From assembly GCA_944472135.2 (NCBI GenBank), contig OX235262.1, forward strand, positions 59,120,440 to 59,184,439: a stretch of DNA of 64,000 nt, given 5' to 3'. Position numbers and translations under genes: made by a program. The DNA is from Trichobilharzia regenti. Lineage: Eukaryota; Platyhelminthes; Trematoda; Strigeidida; Schistosomatidae. The notes below the pieces were generated by a model that did no database searches, was not told the DNA's origin, and saw only the letters and a list, made by a program, of their open reading frames with translations. Below, in pieces: positions 1 to 9,563 of this stretch. How positions within the stretch are numbered: the stretch's first letter is position 1; each line of letters opens with the position of its first letter.

Positions 1-713
1 ACAATAACAATGAAGTTTGGTACTGTAAGGGTGGAAGAAATGGTTTATTTAGTAGTGCAAAGAAGTTTAGTTAGTTCATGTCTAACACCATTTTCATCAC
101 ATAAAATACGTGCCGCCAAATATGGTATAGTGGAAGCTTTATACTTGAACGTACGTGATTGGTGTTTTGAAATGACTTCTTGTTTGACCTGAGAAGACAC
201 AAGGTTGGAGCTGCGGGTGCTATGGTGGATGCTCACAGTCTGACATAATTCCTTTAGCAAATTTGTTGCATGAAATCAAATGCCTATCAGTGACAATGTC
301 AACGATATGGCCCAATGAGATAGCACTCGACCTATTGACAGTCTTCAGAGTTCTACAAAGTATGACATGGTCTTTTTTCAGCAATTCAGGAAAGAATAAG
401 GGTGAGCGATAAGGAAGAATAGGTAAAATACACGAGTTGACAAACTGTAACAGTAGAGGTTGGGTTATGCCTGAGTGCCTTTACTTCTTAATGTAAAAAG
501 TCAGACGAAATATTCTTTTAGAAATCGCTAAGACATGTGAATACCAGGATAGGTTAGTAGAAAGAATTAATCCAAGATGCTTAACATCAGACTTGATTTC
601 TATATTACTATCATCGATTTTGCAACGGTCGTAGGAATTAAAAGCTTCATTTAACCTTCTTTTACATTGGAAACTGAAATTGACAGTCTGATATTTGGAA
701 GGATTTAGATGGG
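1..713 (-). mobile_element. 3' fragment of a jockey/CR1-like non-LTR retrotransposon
   Basis: Reverse-complement copy of the 3' part of the element at 59.23-59.94 kb. The C-terminal peptide encoded at 45-260 (minus) matches the one encoded at 59673-59885 (plus) almost residue for residue. Similarity stops near 713, just inside the ORF, as expected for 5' truncation during target-primed reverse transcription. The fragment runs off the left window edge, so its 3' end is not seen. It carries only the thumb/C-terminal part of the reverse transcriptase and cannot be active. Confidence 0.85.
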
Positions 714-771
714 CGATTCAAATGAATACAATAAGGAGAATACGGATACTGTGGTGTGCAGTAATCGATTA

Positions 772-945
772 TTATTAATATTATTATTCCCTCGGGTTCT
801 TAGTGGAACATAGAACTTCAGTAGCATCTCTCCATTTCACCCTGTTTTGTGTAGTCCTTTGGGAACGGCTCCACAGCAACACATAGGCTTCCATTACCCT
901 CTTACACGACTCCCTCCATGTTAATCCTGGATACCAAACTTGTTA
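772..945 (-). mobile_element. RTE (SR2-like) 3' end fragment
   Basis: Read on the minus strand, this ends with the 'gttccactaagaaccc' type tail followed by an AAT/ATT trinucleotide run, the same terminus as the RTE tails at 3.84, 60.9 and 63.94 kb. The upstream part corresponds to the last codons of the RTE ORF, with stops. Only about 170 bp remain. Confidence 0.65.
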
Positions 946-1440
946 TTTCCCATTCGGATTGCATCGAGCGTAGCATCAGTTACACTTGTAAGTTTCTTAA
1001 CTTTCGAGCTGAATCTTGCTCTCATTATCCTAAGCGAGATTGGTCTCCACTGAATAGGAGTTTTGGATGCTGTTGATGACATCGTGGTCGTCACTGCTAG
1101 AATGTGCTTTTGGTTTTAGTTGACAATTCAAACACTCCGTTTACATTCGATATGCTCTCACAGACGCCTAACACTTTTGATTCGACACTAGTCAGTAAGT
1201 AGTTTAATGTGTCTAGTCCTACCTTTGGTGCAGACTGAATTTTATCAGTCAATTTCACAATGTGGCCAGCTTGCCACGAGGTGGCTCGACATCATGGTAC
1301 ACTGTAAATTGTTGGTATTAGATGGTTGGAGGTAATCGACAGGAAGCCTTGGACCTACGTTTCATGCAAGTTGGCACATCTGTGACTGCAGCAGTGGGTG
1401 ACGCGGATTCGAACCTCAGAAGGGAGCTACCTAGAATGGT
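946..1440. other. Unassigned repeat-like stretch with a Pol III B-box-like motif
   Basis: No convincing coding region on either strand. On the minus strand near 1406-1416 there is GGTTCGAATCC, an exact RNA polymerase III B box, which suggests a tRNA-derived SINE remnant. I could not find a paired A box at the right distance or a poly-A tail. Confidence 0.3.
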
Positions 1441-1445
1441 GGCTG

Positions 1446-1482
1446 ATATATATCCATATATACATATATATATATATATATG
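1446..1482. repeat. AT-rich (TA)n-type microsatellite
   Basis: Alternating TA run interrupted by 'cca' and 'ca'. It lies immediately upstream of the LTR-bearing segment; the inverted counterpart also ends in a TA run (about 8754-8773), so it may belong to the duplicated segment. Confidence 0.8.
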
Positions 1483-1499
1483 TGTATGGTGGTTTCTCG

Positions 1500-1990
1500 T
1501 TCTGTGGCTCTCTTAGTCTGTGACCATTTCACTTTGATGAACCTGTCTCCTTTAACAATGTATATTCCCCTTATATTATATAATATGAGTGTTTGTTGAC
1601 AGTCCGTTGCTTGGTGACATATATCCATATTATATGTGTGGTTGTTGACATGTGTGCTATATTTTGCTATGTATATGTGGATCGACACTCCATTATAATT
1701 AGCCATTCATGTTAAGACTGTCTATTGATTTGTTCACACACTTGTCTGGACGGTCATATATATATTTCGTTCTCACAATCTTGTGACTTACTTTGGTGTG
1801 ATACCACTTATTGCTTCTCCTTGTGTTTGGAAAATAGAAGTATCATCGCAAACCTAGTGGTCTTCTGATTTCCGCTTTCTTGCGTCAGGACTATTAAATT
1901 CTCGACCAGTACATAGCAATAATTTTGCGACGAGTACATAACAATTTGGCGACGGGGAAAACTACTATTAACCACTCAGCAGCAGCAACA
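1500..1990 (+). mobile_element. 5' LTR (1643-1943) and leader of an LTR retrotransposon fragment
   Basis: The LTR starts TGTTGACA and ends ACATAACA, giving canonical TG...CA ends, and is followed directly by 'atttggcgacgggg', a probable primer-binding site, and by a leader. The same LTR occurs inverted at 8306-8579, again followed by primer-binding site and leader, and as a solo LTR at 11122-11481. There is an internal near-duplication close to the 3' end (two 'gtacata' motifs preceded by cgacc/cgacg). No gag or pol follows, so this is a truncated copy. Confidence 0.75.
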
Positions 1991-2500
1991 TAACAGTGGC
2001 CATACTGCAAACCTGACTGACAGAATTCAGTCTTCGCCAATGAAAGAACTAGACATATCACACTAGTTACTGGCTAGTGTCCAATCAAAGTACTGAACAT
2101 CCTCTTTATTTATAACTTTCCACCTTTTATTGATTTAGTTAAAACCAGAAGTGATTTTTATAAGAATTTTTATCCTCGTGCTTCAAAATATCAAAATTCG
2201 ACGAAACCATATTTAGCACTGGTTTTATATGAGTAGATAAATATCCCAGAAGAACTTAGGAACCTACGTCTTAGCCTGTAAATAAAAACAGAAACTTATT
2301 ACCAAAATTATCATTATTCTTGAGTTGACTTCTATCTTATTGTAATCATCAGTGATAAGTCTTGTTCTGCCACCTCAATTTTAAATCGAATGAATGAAGT
2401 TCAGAAAACCATATCACCTACATCTGTCTGTCGAAGAGGAAGTTAACTGATTAGTCATTATTATTTTTACTATTAAGTGAAATGGAACAAAGTAGAAATC
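1991..2500. other. No recognisable feature
   Basis: AT-rich DNA without convincing coding or RNA signals. The first ~60 bp could be more of the LTR-element leader; a (TTA) run lies near 2457. Confidence 0.5.
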
Positions 2501-2539
2501 TAGATATGATAGAGAAGATTTGTAGCTCAGGTGGATAAT

Positions 2540-3660
2540 TTTGATGTGGTTTTGTTCTCTGAGCTGGATAGTTAGTTTGCGAAGCTTTCATCACCTTACT
2601 GGGTGACATCTTCAGCGCATACTTCAAATTGAAGTGAGCTTTTAGGTTTCTCCACGAGTTTATTAATCATTCCTCCTGGTGACCTTGGACGTGATTGGTT
2701 GTTTATGTATGTTTTCACACCTTCTAGGTTACTTGTGTTGGAACTGATTGTTTCTGTGACTTGAACTTTGGCCAATCGTGTGTGAAGTTTCTTTCTTATT
2801 GGTTGATAAATTTTGTCTATCTCGATGTGTCTATTGATTGATGATTCACTGGAATGCCAAGCTTCTAAAAATTCTCTAGCATTCTTGTTATTTCCTTTGT
2901 CTAATATTTGAACGTTGTCCCAGTCGAATTGATGTCCGTAGTTGTCTGTGTGTAGTGAAATGAGGGAGTGGATATCATGTCTTTTGACGGCTAGCTTATG
3001 TTCGTGGATACGAAGACGAAGGGGACGTCCACTTTGGCCGATGTAGTGTTTTTCGCAGTTGTTACAGTTTATTTTGTAGATGATGTTGGTTTTGTCTTCT
3101 TTCGCTGTTGAGTCTTTTGGTTGACATAGAATTGAGTGCAGGGACTTTGTTGGTTTGTGTACGACGTCAATTCCTAAAGGTTTGAAGAGTCTTTTAGTGA
3201 TTTCTGAGATATCCTTTATATATGGTAAGGCGATTTTCTTTGTGTTTTCCTTGGTGGCTTTTGTTTTGGTAGGTTGGCTTGGGGGTATATGTCTCTTGAT
3301 GAAATTCCGTGGATATCCATTCTTTTGGAAGACGTCCATGAGATACTTTTCTTCAATTTTCCTTAAGGTGGGAGTGCTGCAGTGAGTCCTTGCTCTCTTG
3401 AATAGTGTTTGTATGCAGTTCCTTTTGTGTGCTATTGGGTTGTTGCTGTTGTAATTCAGTATTTGGTCTGTGTGAGTTGATTTCCTATAAACTTGAGTTT
3501 CTAATTCTCCTGTAGTTGTTCGCCTGACTAAGACGTCCAAAAATGGTATTTTGTTCTCGGATTCCTCTTCTCTTGTGAATTTGATGTCGTTGAAGACGTT
3601 GTTTATTAAGTTGTGAGTTTTGTCTAATTCGTTAGCATTACACGCCAGGCCAACGCTCAA
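2540..3660 (-). mobile_element. Penelope-like element: C-terminal RT region plus GIY-YIG endonuclease
   Basis: The open frame 2596-3660 (354 codons) begins with the thumb/linker region typical of PLE proteins (FLDVLV, then VYRKSTHTDQ). A PYI..I segment preceding the GIY-YIG domain follows, then a C-x2-C pair (NCNNC) and the nuclease core HYIGQSGRPLRLRIHEHK with the usual Y, G, R and H residues. PLEs use RT plus this nuclease for target-primed insertion. The RT palm is missing: the frame is cut at 3660, exactly where an RTE tail begins. The frame is uninterrupted, so this copy is relatively young. Downstream on the minus strand (2574-2594) is a GATGA...AAAC block resembling a worn hammerhead core, as found in PLE terminal repeats. 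Confidence 0.85.
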
Positions 3661-3866
3661 GTAGAACCCGACCGAATGGGAAGCGGCGAGTTGGTCGTCA
3701 GTGCGAGAGCGACATGGAGGAAGTCATGTGAAGAGGAGATGAAAGGATGTGGACAGACATGGAGCCAGGTTGAAACGTTGGTGGAGAACCGAACACAATG
3801 GAGACGTGAGGCTGAAGCCCTATGTTTGTCTAGGAACTAAAGGAAACCATAATAATAATAATAGAG
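3661..3866 (+). mobile_element. RTE (SR2-like) 3' terminus with (AAT)n tail
   Basis: Plus-strand remnant of the RTE ORF end, with the recurrent pattern 'gaggagatgaaagg... tggagacgtgaggctgaagccctatg', then 'ctaggaactaaaggaa' and (ATA)4. The same ending occurs at 63.7-63.94 kb. It abuts the PLE at 3660 without overlap. Confidence 0.75.
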
Positions 3867-3874
3867 ATTAGGCA

Positions 3875-3945
3875 TGCATTGGCTGGGGACTGAACTCGTA
3901 CCTCCCACGTGACTGGCAGTCATCCTACCATTGGACCATAGACAC
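3875..3945 (-). pseudogene. tRNA-Gly(GCC)-like pseudogene
   Basis: The minus strand reads as a tRNA-Gly: D-arm region TGGTCCAATGGTAGGA, anticodon loop with GCC (ctGCCa), variable region GTGGGAGG, T-arm region ending GTTCAGTCCCC, and 3' end CCAATGCA. The 5' half of the acceptor stem no longer pairs fully with the 3' half, and the T loop has GTTCAGTCC in place of GGTTCGATTCC. That points to a decayed copy or tRNA-derived SINE head, not a working gene. It sits about 9 bp after the (AAT)n tail of an RTE copy. Confidence 0.6.
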
Positions 3946-4590
3946 ACGATATCAATAGTTAACGCAGTCAATTAACCTTTCGAAACACTAATTAACTCCA
4001 ATTGGACATGTTGCGAAGTGTATTATGAAGTGCAGTACTTCACAATCCTTCTTATCCCATACTTAAACTACAATGGAGAAATAGATGCTTTTCTATAGTT
4101 TCATCCAATAACTGGAAAAATTTATGCATTTTTGCAAGGAAAATCCGTATGTTGACTCCTACCTGAAGTGTTAAGTCTATTACTAAAGGATCCCATGATG
4201 AGATATGTATATTAATTGAGAGTGAAATCAATTTCTCAAAATGTTACTTAATATTCGATTACTCAGGACAAGTTTCCTATGCAATCAAGCTCCACATCGG
4301 AAAAGTACATAGTTCTACGTAATAAATTCAGCCCTCGAAAGAGCGAGGCGATCACCTAGTGTTTTCTATCACTTCAATTTGACTGTCAGACACCAGTCAT
4401 CTCAAAACCCAAAGATCTGCTGTGTAGTAATTAGTGCAACTAGCTTCAAGACAAATATGTCAAAGCGGTAGACGAAACTTGCGATCAGTGGCGTCTAGCA
4501 GGTTAGTTGCGAAAATCCCGACTCATCAGTGAATTTAGACAGTAGTGTCGACATATTAAGCACTAGAAAGATTCAAAAACGACACACTGC
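3946..4590. other. No recognisable feature
   Basis: AT-rich sequence with stops in all frames. No splice-bounded coding stretch, LTR or tail was identified. Confidence 0.5.
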
Positions 4591-4593
4591 CTT

Positions 4594-4705
4594 CATTGAT
4601 CCAGTGGTGAACACCTTCACTTTGTAATTTGAGAGTTCGGGGTTCGATGCTTCGTGAAGTCGTCGGTTCTTATTGATAAGAATGAGACTCGGTTATTCTA
4701 TATTA
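4594..4705 (+). repeat. Possible tRNA-derived SINE fragment
   Basis: Contains an A-box-like 'tccagtggtga' followed about 40 bp later by a B-box-like 'gggttcgatgc'. This matches the layout of the other SINE heads in the window, but it is too degenerate to assign. No tail or target-site duplication was seen. Confidence 0.35.
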
Positions 4706-4984
4706 GTAACACACCAAGGTATATACTATGAATAGTACCGAACTACTTATAATAATCAATCAGTAGTACACAACGACATGCATAGATTGCTTATGCGCCT
4801 GACCGTAAGATTTATTTGTATTGTATGAATGCAAAGGATAATGACCAGGTGCTTAGACTGGACTGAATTGGGTGAAGATCGTCTCTTACACACATATATA
4901 CGATTAGTTCTATCACAAAACTGAGGAAGACAACCAAACAAACTGGATACAAATGAAAGCTATTCAAAGCTAAACACATAAGGA
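4706..4984. other. No recognisable feature
   Basis: Short open frames only; nothing with motif support. Confidence 0.45.
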
Positions 4985-5455
4985 TTCTTCACCGTCTCTT
5001 CAGGAACTTAATTTATCGTGCTTGGCAACACCTATCATTACCAGTGTAGGCGAATAATGGTCTAGTAGGAACCATCAACAGTCCGGTATTAGACAACCTG
5101 GTCCAAACAGGTCATAAAGCCAGTTAGTATTGAAGAGTCTTCACCTATCGTCTATTGGATACCAAATAAACTGCCAAAAACCTTTAGATACCGAATACTC
5201 CAAACATAAGAAAGAGGCTATTGTGATGCACTTAAAACAATCAGTGCTCTGTGTGTGCAAAACAAAATAGATCCAATCAGTGTTGCTAACCTAACCTTTT
5301 CTGTGGAACCCGTAAATTCCGCATTATTTCTTTTAATGCATTTTTCATATTCAATTTAGTGAGTGCTATATTAATGTATATTATCACTTGCGAATGCCTT
5401 TGAAGGATAATCTGTTAGTCTTATTGATTCAATGTTATTTACAACATTCATTTTC
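4985..5455 (+). mobile_element. Degenerate PLE copy (GIY-YIG end and 3' flank)
   Basis: Homologous to the PLE at 57.88-58.37 kb. The translated fragments (FRNLIYRA, TINSPVLDNLVQTGHK, then NNQCSV) line up in order, but with stops and at least one frame change. The A/T-rich non-coding stretch beyond the ORF end also matches (shared 'ttattgattc.atgtt'). The nuclease core is mostly lost. Inactive relic. Confidence 0.65.
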
Positions 5456-5494
5456 AAGAGTTAGCTTGTAGGGATTTTGATCAGTTAAAGAACC

Positions 5495-5700
5495 ATTGAA
5501 AACTACCAGTTGTTTCGTCCCACTTTGACACTCACCATCAGTATGCATCCCCAGTGGCGCTAGAATCTAAGACTTTCCAGTTACAAGACAAGCTCATAGA
5601 CTATTTATTGATTCAATCACTGATCTGACGCCTAACAGTGGCTGGCTACAGGACGCATTTGCCTCAAGTGCTACCTGCTACTAGTGAGAAGCCGTGACCA
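5495..5700 (-). ncRNA. Sm-alpha-like SINE relic with hammerhead ribozyme core
   Basis: On the minus strand (about 5506-5536) the sequence runs CTGATG, a two-base insertion, GAGTGTCAAAGTGG, then GACGAAAC. This is the conserved hammerhead core (CUGAUGA...GAAA) with stem II GAGTGTC/..GGAC partly paired. Upstream on that strand lie 'ggatgcatactg' (stem III side) and a tRNA-like region with a worn B box, which is the order found in Sm-alpha elements of schistosomes. The inserted bases and imperfect stem II make activity doubtful. Confidence 0.6.
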
Positions 5701-5779
5701 GTAGGGTCCATCCGGTGGGGAATGACATTACGCTAGTGGTCACACTAAAATCACGAATTAGTATAAGTTGGAATTCATG

Positions 5780-5965
5780 CGCCAACTAAGTAGCTGAATG
5801 GTCTATGAGAGCATGTCTTGGAACCTGGGGGTCATAGGTTCGAGTCCTGGGATTACGTATTGTCGAAGCGTCCCAAAACTAGGAGTAAATAGCCATCGAG
5901 TACTCTCCAGTCTTCAATAGTTGTCTAAATGATGAGTAGTAGTCCATGATCAAAATTGGAATAAA
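5780..5965 (+). ncRNA. Sm-alpha-like SINE relic: Pol III promoter plus worn hammerhead
   Basis: A box 'tagctgaatgg' and B box GGTTCGAGTCC are correctly spaced (about 47 bp). They are followed by 'gtcgaagcgtcccaaaactaggagtaaat', which aligns with the hammerhead stem II and GAAA region. After it come 'gccatcgagtact' and a trailing 'cttcaatagttgtcta', as expected downstream of Sm-alpha. Both catalytic blocks are mutated (CUGA to tgtcga, GACGAAA to gagtaaa), so this copy should not cleave. It lies about 80 bp from the opposite-strand copy. Confidence 0.6.
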
Positions 5966-6955
5966 ACCTTAGTATTGTTAATAATTCTTCATTTATTATA
6001 ACTGTAAAACCTAATGACGAAGAAGAAGAAGAGGAGAATATTCTTTTGTTCACTCATTTCAGTCTTCCGAAATATTTCCTTCTTAAAAGAAAAGCCATAA
6101 GAGGTAATCTAAATGCATATATACAAAGGAATAGGGAAAGAAAAAAAGACACACACACACACACACGCTGACACCCATAGCTCCACACACACAGATAGAT
6201 TCACATAAATGAATAATTGTTCAATTGTTATTTCAGCTTGTAGTGGTGATATTTTCCCTTCGCTTAGCTACTTCTTGCATTTATCATTAAAACTGAAAGT
6301 AAAGATAAATGTGTCCGTGTTTTAAAGTGATTGGATTCGACTGATAGATTCGTTGATTGAATGAATGGTAATGCAGAATGAGAAAAAATGTGTTTGATAT
6401 AGACAATGTGTAATATATGCGCGCAATGTATGTATATATATATATGTCGGTGAAATATATGAAAGTGAAATGAAGACAACAGTAATCGGCTTCTTCATCC
6501 CTCTTTTTTTCTGATAAACACAAAATCATCATGTTCTATTTCTTTATTTGGCAAATATGAAGTTGTACCAACCTGAATGAAAATAAAGCGTTGAAAATAA
6601 TTCCATCAGTTATAGAAAATTAGTGATAATAATAATAATAATTAATATTATTATACAAAAAATGAGGGCATGGATGGTTGAACTGCACAAGCTTTGATTT
6701 TCCCTGTAGACACAAATATCTTCAGTGTTATAACATTCGACATGATATGACAGTTCCCCCTACTTTGTCTTTCTCTTTATATAACTGGGAGTCATGGCCG
6801 TTGGGAGTGGGAGATACACAGAGTGACCGCCAGCTGTACAGACTCTATCTCTAGTATTAAGTACTACCACCATATGATCGATTATAATAAAACCCTGATG
6901 GAAAACGGTTTTCCGTCCAGGTTCAATAGACAGGAATCTCAAATCTAAGACGATT
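5966..6955. other. Non-coding, microsatellite-rich stretch
   Basis: Contains GAA repeats (6018-6036), a (CA)n run (6151-6170), a TA run (about 6433-6443) and an (ATA)n run (6626-6658). Open frames here are products of low-complexity sequence. I see no gene. Confidence 0.6.
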
Positions 6956-6959
6956 TCCG

Positions 6960-7560
6960 AACAAGTTCAATCTGTTCCAAAGAAAATACTTCTGCTTAAT
7001 CTAGAATTCAAAGGTGACATCGAAGCAGAAATCCTTCGCAAACGCCTCTCCAAATCGCTGAGGAAAACATACCTCACCGCTAGCCTACGACTGACGTTTT
7101 CCTGCAAGAAACTGTTCAGCCAGAACGCGAAAGACAAGCTGTCGCATTGGGCCACCTCAACGTGCATATACCAGTTTACTTGCTCTTGTGGAGCTGAGTA
7201 CGTTGGCCGTACCATGCGCCGACTTGAAAAACGCGCTCGTGAACACTACCCAGCCTGGCTGGTAAAAGGAGATCAAAAGCGTGTATACAGTTCAGTGACA
7301 GAACATTGGTTAATTCAGGACATTCAGAGCCTTTAGAAAAATCCTTTAAAGTAATATACAAGATCCAATCAAACTCATCAAAAGGAGTGAAATCAAGATG
7401 TCTGGGCATAGCCGAGGCGCTAGCTATCCAAAAGCTCAAACCCACGCTTTGTATACAAAAGAAATACGTCCAACCCCTGTCCCTGCCTGGCTATCATATA
7501 CAGGTAATTTTTTAGTAGTGGCCATCCCATCGCCTTTCTTATCTAAACTTCCTGTTTATT
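6960..7560 (+). mobile_element. Penelope-like element fragment with GIY-YIG domain
   Basis: Plus-strand translation gives a cysteine pair (CSCG), the nuclease core EYVGRTMRRLEKRAREH and, after one stop, the C-terminal module SRCLGIAEALAIQKLKPTLC followed by KKYVQPLSLPG. The core Y, G, R and H residues are kept, but a stop lies between the core and the C-terminal part. This family differs clearly from the PLE at 2.6 kb in the nuclease and tail. About 400 bp of AT-rich PLE 3' region follows. Confidence 0.8.
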
Positions 7561-7995
7561 CATGTTATTTTAAGTTTTTCTCAATCCCTGTTTACACTAC
7601 CATATTTTCATACTTGACCTTCGTGTTTATTTTGTCATTTTACTATTTCTACATATTTAATCCCTGATTGCATAAACAATTATCCATCACATTAGTTTTT
7701 TATTCAAAAATCCTGTCTATTTTGTTATTTCTACATTTCTAACCCTCAATTGCACAATGTCAATCTTCTTAGTTATTATGATGCTGCTTTGTTTGTTTTA
7801 TCCATCCCCCTGTTTATTATGGCATTCTAATTCCCAATTTTAATTAATTTGACCCTTAACCGGATATGATTCTGGAAGTTTCCACAATCCATTTATTATA
7901 AATACACGAATGTACAGCCTAGATGATGACTTCGTCGAAAAGAAAATTTTCTTCGCTGCAATTGTCTTCTTATAATAGGGAGATTAGTAGGCGTA
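7561..7995 (+). mobile_element. Probable 3' non-coding region of the PLE, with hammerhead-like motif
   Basis: AT-rich DNA ending with 'agatgatgacttcgtcgaaa' at 7921-7940. A GATGA block, a short GAC-TTC-GTC hairpin and GAAA are arranged as in the minimal hammerheads of PLE terminal repeats, but the two bases before GATGA are TA instead of CU. The assignment to the PLE rests on position only. Confidence 0.4.
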
Positions 7996-8039
7996 AGTAT
8001 TATGGAAGAAATGTATCTTGAACATAATATGAATTTTCG

Positions 8040-8258
8040 CTTAGGGTGGGTGTTCAAAAGACTCACAGTATTTTGTCAGTGTCTTCAATCGAAGAAGGTA
8101 CATCTCTCCAGTACACGACAACATGTTAAATCGACTGAGATGATAGCTAGGAGTGGTCAGGTCAAAACATATTAGCCTTAATCCATGAAGTAAGTATTTG
8201 ACTGTTAGTTTGAGTCAAATGAATAAAAATGTACGCCATCTCTAGCTACATTCCTGTT
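8040..8258 (+). mobile_element. RTE-like relic (C-terminal/3' region)
   Basis: 'ctaggagtggtcaggtcaaaaca' and 'ccatgaagtaagtatttgac' correspond to the RTE segment at 17.0 kb ('gttaggggtggtcaaaccaaaat', 'cccacgaagtatttaac'). The last ~87 bp (8171-8258) are repeated at 8774-8861, on the other side of the inverted LTR fragment. Confidence 0.5.
8171..8258 (+). repeat. Direct repeat, left copy (partner 8774-8861)
   Basis: About 87 bp starting 'attagccttaatccatgaag' and ending 'ctagctacattcct'. The copy at 8774-8861 differs at only a few bases. The two copies bracket the LTR fragment at 8259-8773. Confidence 0.85.
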
Positions 8259-8305
8259 ATGTTGTGCTGAGTGGTTAATAGTAGTTTCCCCCGTCGCTAA
8301 ATTAT

Positions 8306-8579
8306 TGTTATGTACTGGTCGAGAATTTAATAGTCCTGACGCAAGAAGACGGAAATCAGAAGACCACTAGGTTTGCGATGATACTTCTATTTTCTAAACA
8401 CAAGGAGAAGCAATAAGTGGTATCACACCAAAGTAAGTCACAAGATTGTGAGAACGAAATATATATATGACCGTCCAGACAAGTGTGAACAAATCAATAG
8501 ACAGTCTTAACATGAATGGCTAATTATAATGGAGTGTCGATCCACATATACATAGCAAAATATAGCACACATGTCAACA
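8306..8579 (-). mobile_element. Inverted copy of the LTR found at 1643-1943
   Basis: On the minus strand it starts TGTTGACA and ends at ACATAACA, followed by 'ataatttagcgacgggggaaact' (primer-binding site region) and the same leader as at 1944-1990. It is therefore again a 5' LTR plus leader without coding region. The flanking piece at 8580-8773 corresponds to 1480-1642. Confidence 0.75.
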
Positions 8580-8743
8580 ACCACACATATATGGATATAT
8601 GTCACCAAGCAACGGACTGTCAACAAACACTCATATTATATTATATATAATATAAGGGGAATATACATTGTTAAAGGAGACAGGTTCATGAAAGTGAAAT
8701 GGTCACAGACTAAGCGAGCAAACAGAAAGAGAGATCACCATAT

Positions 8744-8773
<30 letters not shown>

Positions 8774-8775
<2 letters not shown>

Positions 8776-8861
8776 TAGCTTTAATCCATGAAGTAAGTAT
8801 TCGACTGTTAGTTTGAGTCAAATGAATAAAAATGTACGCCATCTCTAGCTACATTCCTTAA
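8774..8861 (+). repeat. Direct repeat, right copy (partner 8171-8258)
   Basis: Near-identical to the left copy; begins right after the TA microsatellite that ends the inserted segment and ends 'ctagctacattcctt'. Much longer than any normal retrotransposon target-site duplication. Confidence 0.85.
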
Positions 8862-9019
8862 AACACTAAGAACTAATAGTACAGATTCCAATTGATACTT
8901 TTTGGCTGTACAGGTTTATTACACCGTCATTAATCACCCGTACATCTAAGGATTTCATAGCTTCTTTTCTCGACCTTTGTGTGCCACACACGAATAAAAA
9001 CTTTTATGAAAAGTTCTAC

Positions 9020-9563
9020 GTTAAGAAATCAGTTTTGCTCAGATGATAGCTCCACTGTGGTAGTTTGTAATTCCATATTAATTTGCTTACTACATATATC
9101 ACACAGTGAAACACTATTATTCACTGGATGACGATATTTCGAATACAATTTATTGTTCATAATCGTATCATCCATTGTAAATGTACAACTTCGAAACTTC
9201 CATTTTATAGATTTCTTTATTTCTCTTATTCGTCGTACGGGTAGGTAGAAGAATTCTCCAAATGTTCGGGTGGACAGGTGGTTAATCACTTCTATTAGAC
9301 GTATTTTCAGCCGATTGATTCGATAAATAAAAAGCTTCTGTTATCAACCTCTCTCTCCAACTTGTTATGTTACATTTTAGAACTGTCACATTTATCCCAT
9401 TGTATTGTGTGTATGGTTGTGTGTAATTGCGTGCAATGAGTAGTAATATAGCTGAACTATTCTCCACATTTCTTATCTTATTCGGGTCAAGTAATCTAGA
9501 TTTTGCTAGGTTTCTGTGTGTTCCGAAATTTAATTCAACTCAGGAAGAAGAGCTCCCAATGTA
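9020..9563 (-). mobile_element. PLE fragment: GIY-YIG endonuclease end
   Basis: Minus-strand translation gives LQSYIGSSSSELN, a GIY-YIG start, then RNLAKSRLLD, KIRNVENSSAILLL, and after a worn stretch TSWRERLITEAFYLSNQSAENTSNR, the usual C-terminal end of this PLE type. Frame changes are needed near the core, so the copy is dead. It ends abruptly near 9563, where a plus-strand PLE segment starts. Confidence 0.65.

Noticed and set aside
3155..3385. 76-codon plus-strand frame
   Set aside because: Antisense to the PLE frame at 2596-3660.
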